Origin: Phoronis ovalis
Taxonomy: Eukaryota > Phoronida > Phoronidae
NCBI GenBank assembly: GCA_028565635.1
Contig: JAOXYB010111936.1
Span: 1-20,672, forward strand
Direction of reading: 5' to 3'
DNA length: 20,672 nucleotides
Shown: positions 19,553 through 20,672 of the stretch, piece by piece
Layout of the letters: each line of letters begins with the position of its first letter
Numbering within the stretch: position 1 is the stretch's first letter
Program-made: the position numbers and the translations under genes
Notes under the pieces: model-generated
Database searches by the model: none
Told to the model about the DNA's origin: nothing
The model's input: only the letters and a program-made list of their open reading frames with translations

Positions 19553-20483
19553 TCAGGTTTGGTGTCTGGCTAAAGTTAGATATCAAGGCTCTTCCAATTT
19601 ACCTTATTATTTTATGTTTATTTTTAGATCAGACACACAGATGTAGCAGAGATCTTTAAGAAGTAGGTGAGTAGGTATTTCTGTGTAGCAGCTGTAATAT
19701 TCTTAAGCTGATAAATCTGCAACTTATATTGCTCTGAGCTATAATTGACAAAAGAACTTCTAAAACTGTCCCACTCACTATTTGTCTACTTGGTACATTC
19801 AACACTGAACAGCATGACTTGTGCTAACAAACAGATTGTTTATACTGGTCAAGTTGTTCTGTTGCACATTGCAAGTGGACAAAGTGATGTTATATTATCA
19901 AATTCTCAAGGTTTTGAGTCATCGTGTTTAGGCTATGTATAACCAAGTTGTCAGAAAGGTACATTTCCTTTTTTGGGGAGTGGATCAAGATTTTGTTGTA
20001 GCATGCTTGTAAATATGTACATGTAAATAATTAATTTCCTAGCTATTATTCATATCATGGCTAGTGTCATAGAAAATGTAATTATGTGGAGACTTTCCCA
20101 TATACTGGTAGCATGTGTGTGTTCGTATATCTGACTCCTATTCCTCTACTTTTGCACCCAGTTTCTGTATTTTTGTACCCAAATTCTTTGGTGAAAGGTA
20201 TAAAATAGGTGCATGTTACTGCTATATGGCATAAGTACACCACAGAGTTTCCATCTAACTGAATTGAAAAATGTTATAACGTTAATGCACATGTAAAATA
20301 GAGAAGCATTCCCTGAACTATTATCTCTTTGTGATGTGAGGTTACATCCTGTCATACGCTGTCAGTCGAATCTTTGTGCAGTCTTGACCATATTGGTTTC
20401 CAGAAAATTGCATCAGTACCAAACCTACCCATGAATCGTACTGTTTCAATGGCAAATAGGTCCAAATTCAAATTTCGATTTTT
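19553..20483. other. Mostly noncoding stretch with weak open frames
   Basis: An ATG-started frame at 19814-19942 (plus, 42 residues) follows a pyrimidine-containing tract ending in GAACAG and has a fairly balanced composition, but it lacks a motif or a good donor. At 20350-20480 both strands are open over the same DNA; neither translation was recognised, and the region may be part of an old repeat. Confidence 0.35.
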
Positions 20484-20672
20484 ATGCCCATCACTATGTA
20501 ATAGTGAACGGGCATATAGTCGTACCGCATGCGGCGTCGGCGGCATATGTACCCATTTCTTTGTGTTGCTCTATCAGCTTTCGTCAGATCATCTGCGTAT
20601 TTTTTACAGGGTAAGTACAGGTCAAAGCGCAGGTCTGATGTAATTTTGACCTCGATTACTTCCAAGATGGCC
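20484..20672 (+). mobile_element. Hairpin-headed dispersed repeat, cut by the window edge
   Basis: Starts with a nested inverted repeat: ATGCCC (20484-20489), CACTAT (20492-20497), loop GTA, ATAGTG (20501-20506), GGGCAT (20510-20515), followed by ATAGT and a CpG-rich GCGGCGTCGGCGGC segment (about 20530-20543). CpG density is far above that of the flanks. The pattern of TATGCCC, its inverse, then ATAGT and a CpG-rich block resembles non-autonomous elements I associate with bivalve genomes, but I could not verify this. The right end is outside the window. Confidence 0.45.

Noticed and set aside
19814-19942. 42-codon frame after a CAG that could be an exon
   Set aside because: Composition is fair but there is no good donor, no motif and no poly(A) signal nearby; kept only as a note.
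20352-20643. Open frames on both strands
   Set aside because: Both strands are open over the same DNA and the right half is repeat sequence, so neither is convincing.
1-20672. Strand composition shift (A over T on the left, balance on the right) as a sign of transcription from 10.6 kb
   Set aside because: A hand count of six 60-base lines on each side gave A132/T108 left and A121/T119 right, with G over C on both sides; the sample is too small to support it. A full skew plot would decide.

Overview
The window looks like intergenic and intronic DNA from an AT-rich animal nuclear genome. Reasons: no dense array of long ORFs, no bacterial operons or ribosome binding sites, many diverged dispersed repeats, minisatellites, and small islands with metazoan promoter and splice signals. 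The repeat style (short non-autonomous elements rich in GGTCA words, a TATGCCC-headed element, degenerate arrays of about 33 bp) recalls bivalve molluscs to me, but that is an impression and not a match I could test. All coordinates below were read by hand.

Layout. 1-1990: AT-rich DNA with no supported gene. 1995-2243 (minus): an 82-codon ORF with a strong hydrophobic stretch and a basic tail, followed closely by AATAAA; it could be the last exon of an unrecognised membrane protein. 2280-4030: no supported gene. 4032-4473: a repeat element (copy A) with matching ends and two 165-bp monomers rich in AGGTCA words. 4474-9400: the longest stretch with nothing I can name. About 9450-10146: a longer, reverse-oriented copy of the same repeat family (copy B). 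10301-10635: the best regulatory island in the window. It has a CRE palindrome, an inverted CCAAT, a CTCF-like site, a TATA-like word, a 5-codon upstream ORF in ideal Kozak context, and a start codon followed at once by a consensus splice donor. 10636-14035: the proposed first intron, holding an insertion flanked by 9-bp direct repeats (11589-12026). 14036-14148: a candidate second exon in matching phase, ending in TGA, with AATAAA 9 nt beyond the stop. 14200-20672: noncoding, with a six-unit 23-bp tandem repeat, several perfect palindromes, an RFX X-box next to a CTCF-like site, repeat copies C and D, a degenerate array of about 33 bp, and the start of another repeat at the right edge.

The most interesting proposal is the gene at 10600-14163. 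Its two exons would encode a 41-residue protein with two CxxC pairs and an HxH, a zinc-binding pattern. It is too short and too split to appear in ordinary ORF lists. The evidence (phase, splice words, poly(A) signal, promoter island) is suggestive only. I found no RNA genes, CRISPR arrays, complete transposase genes or toxin genes.
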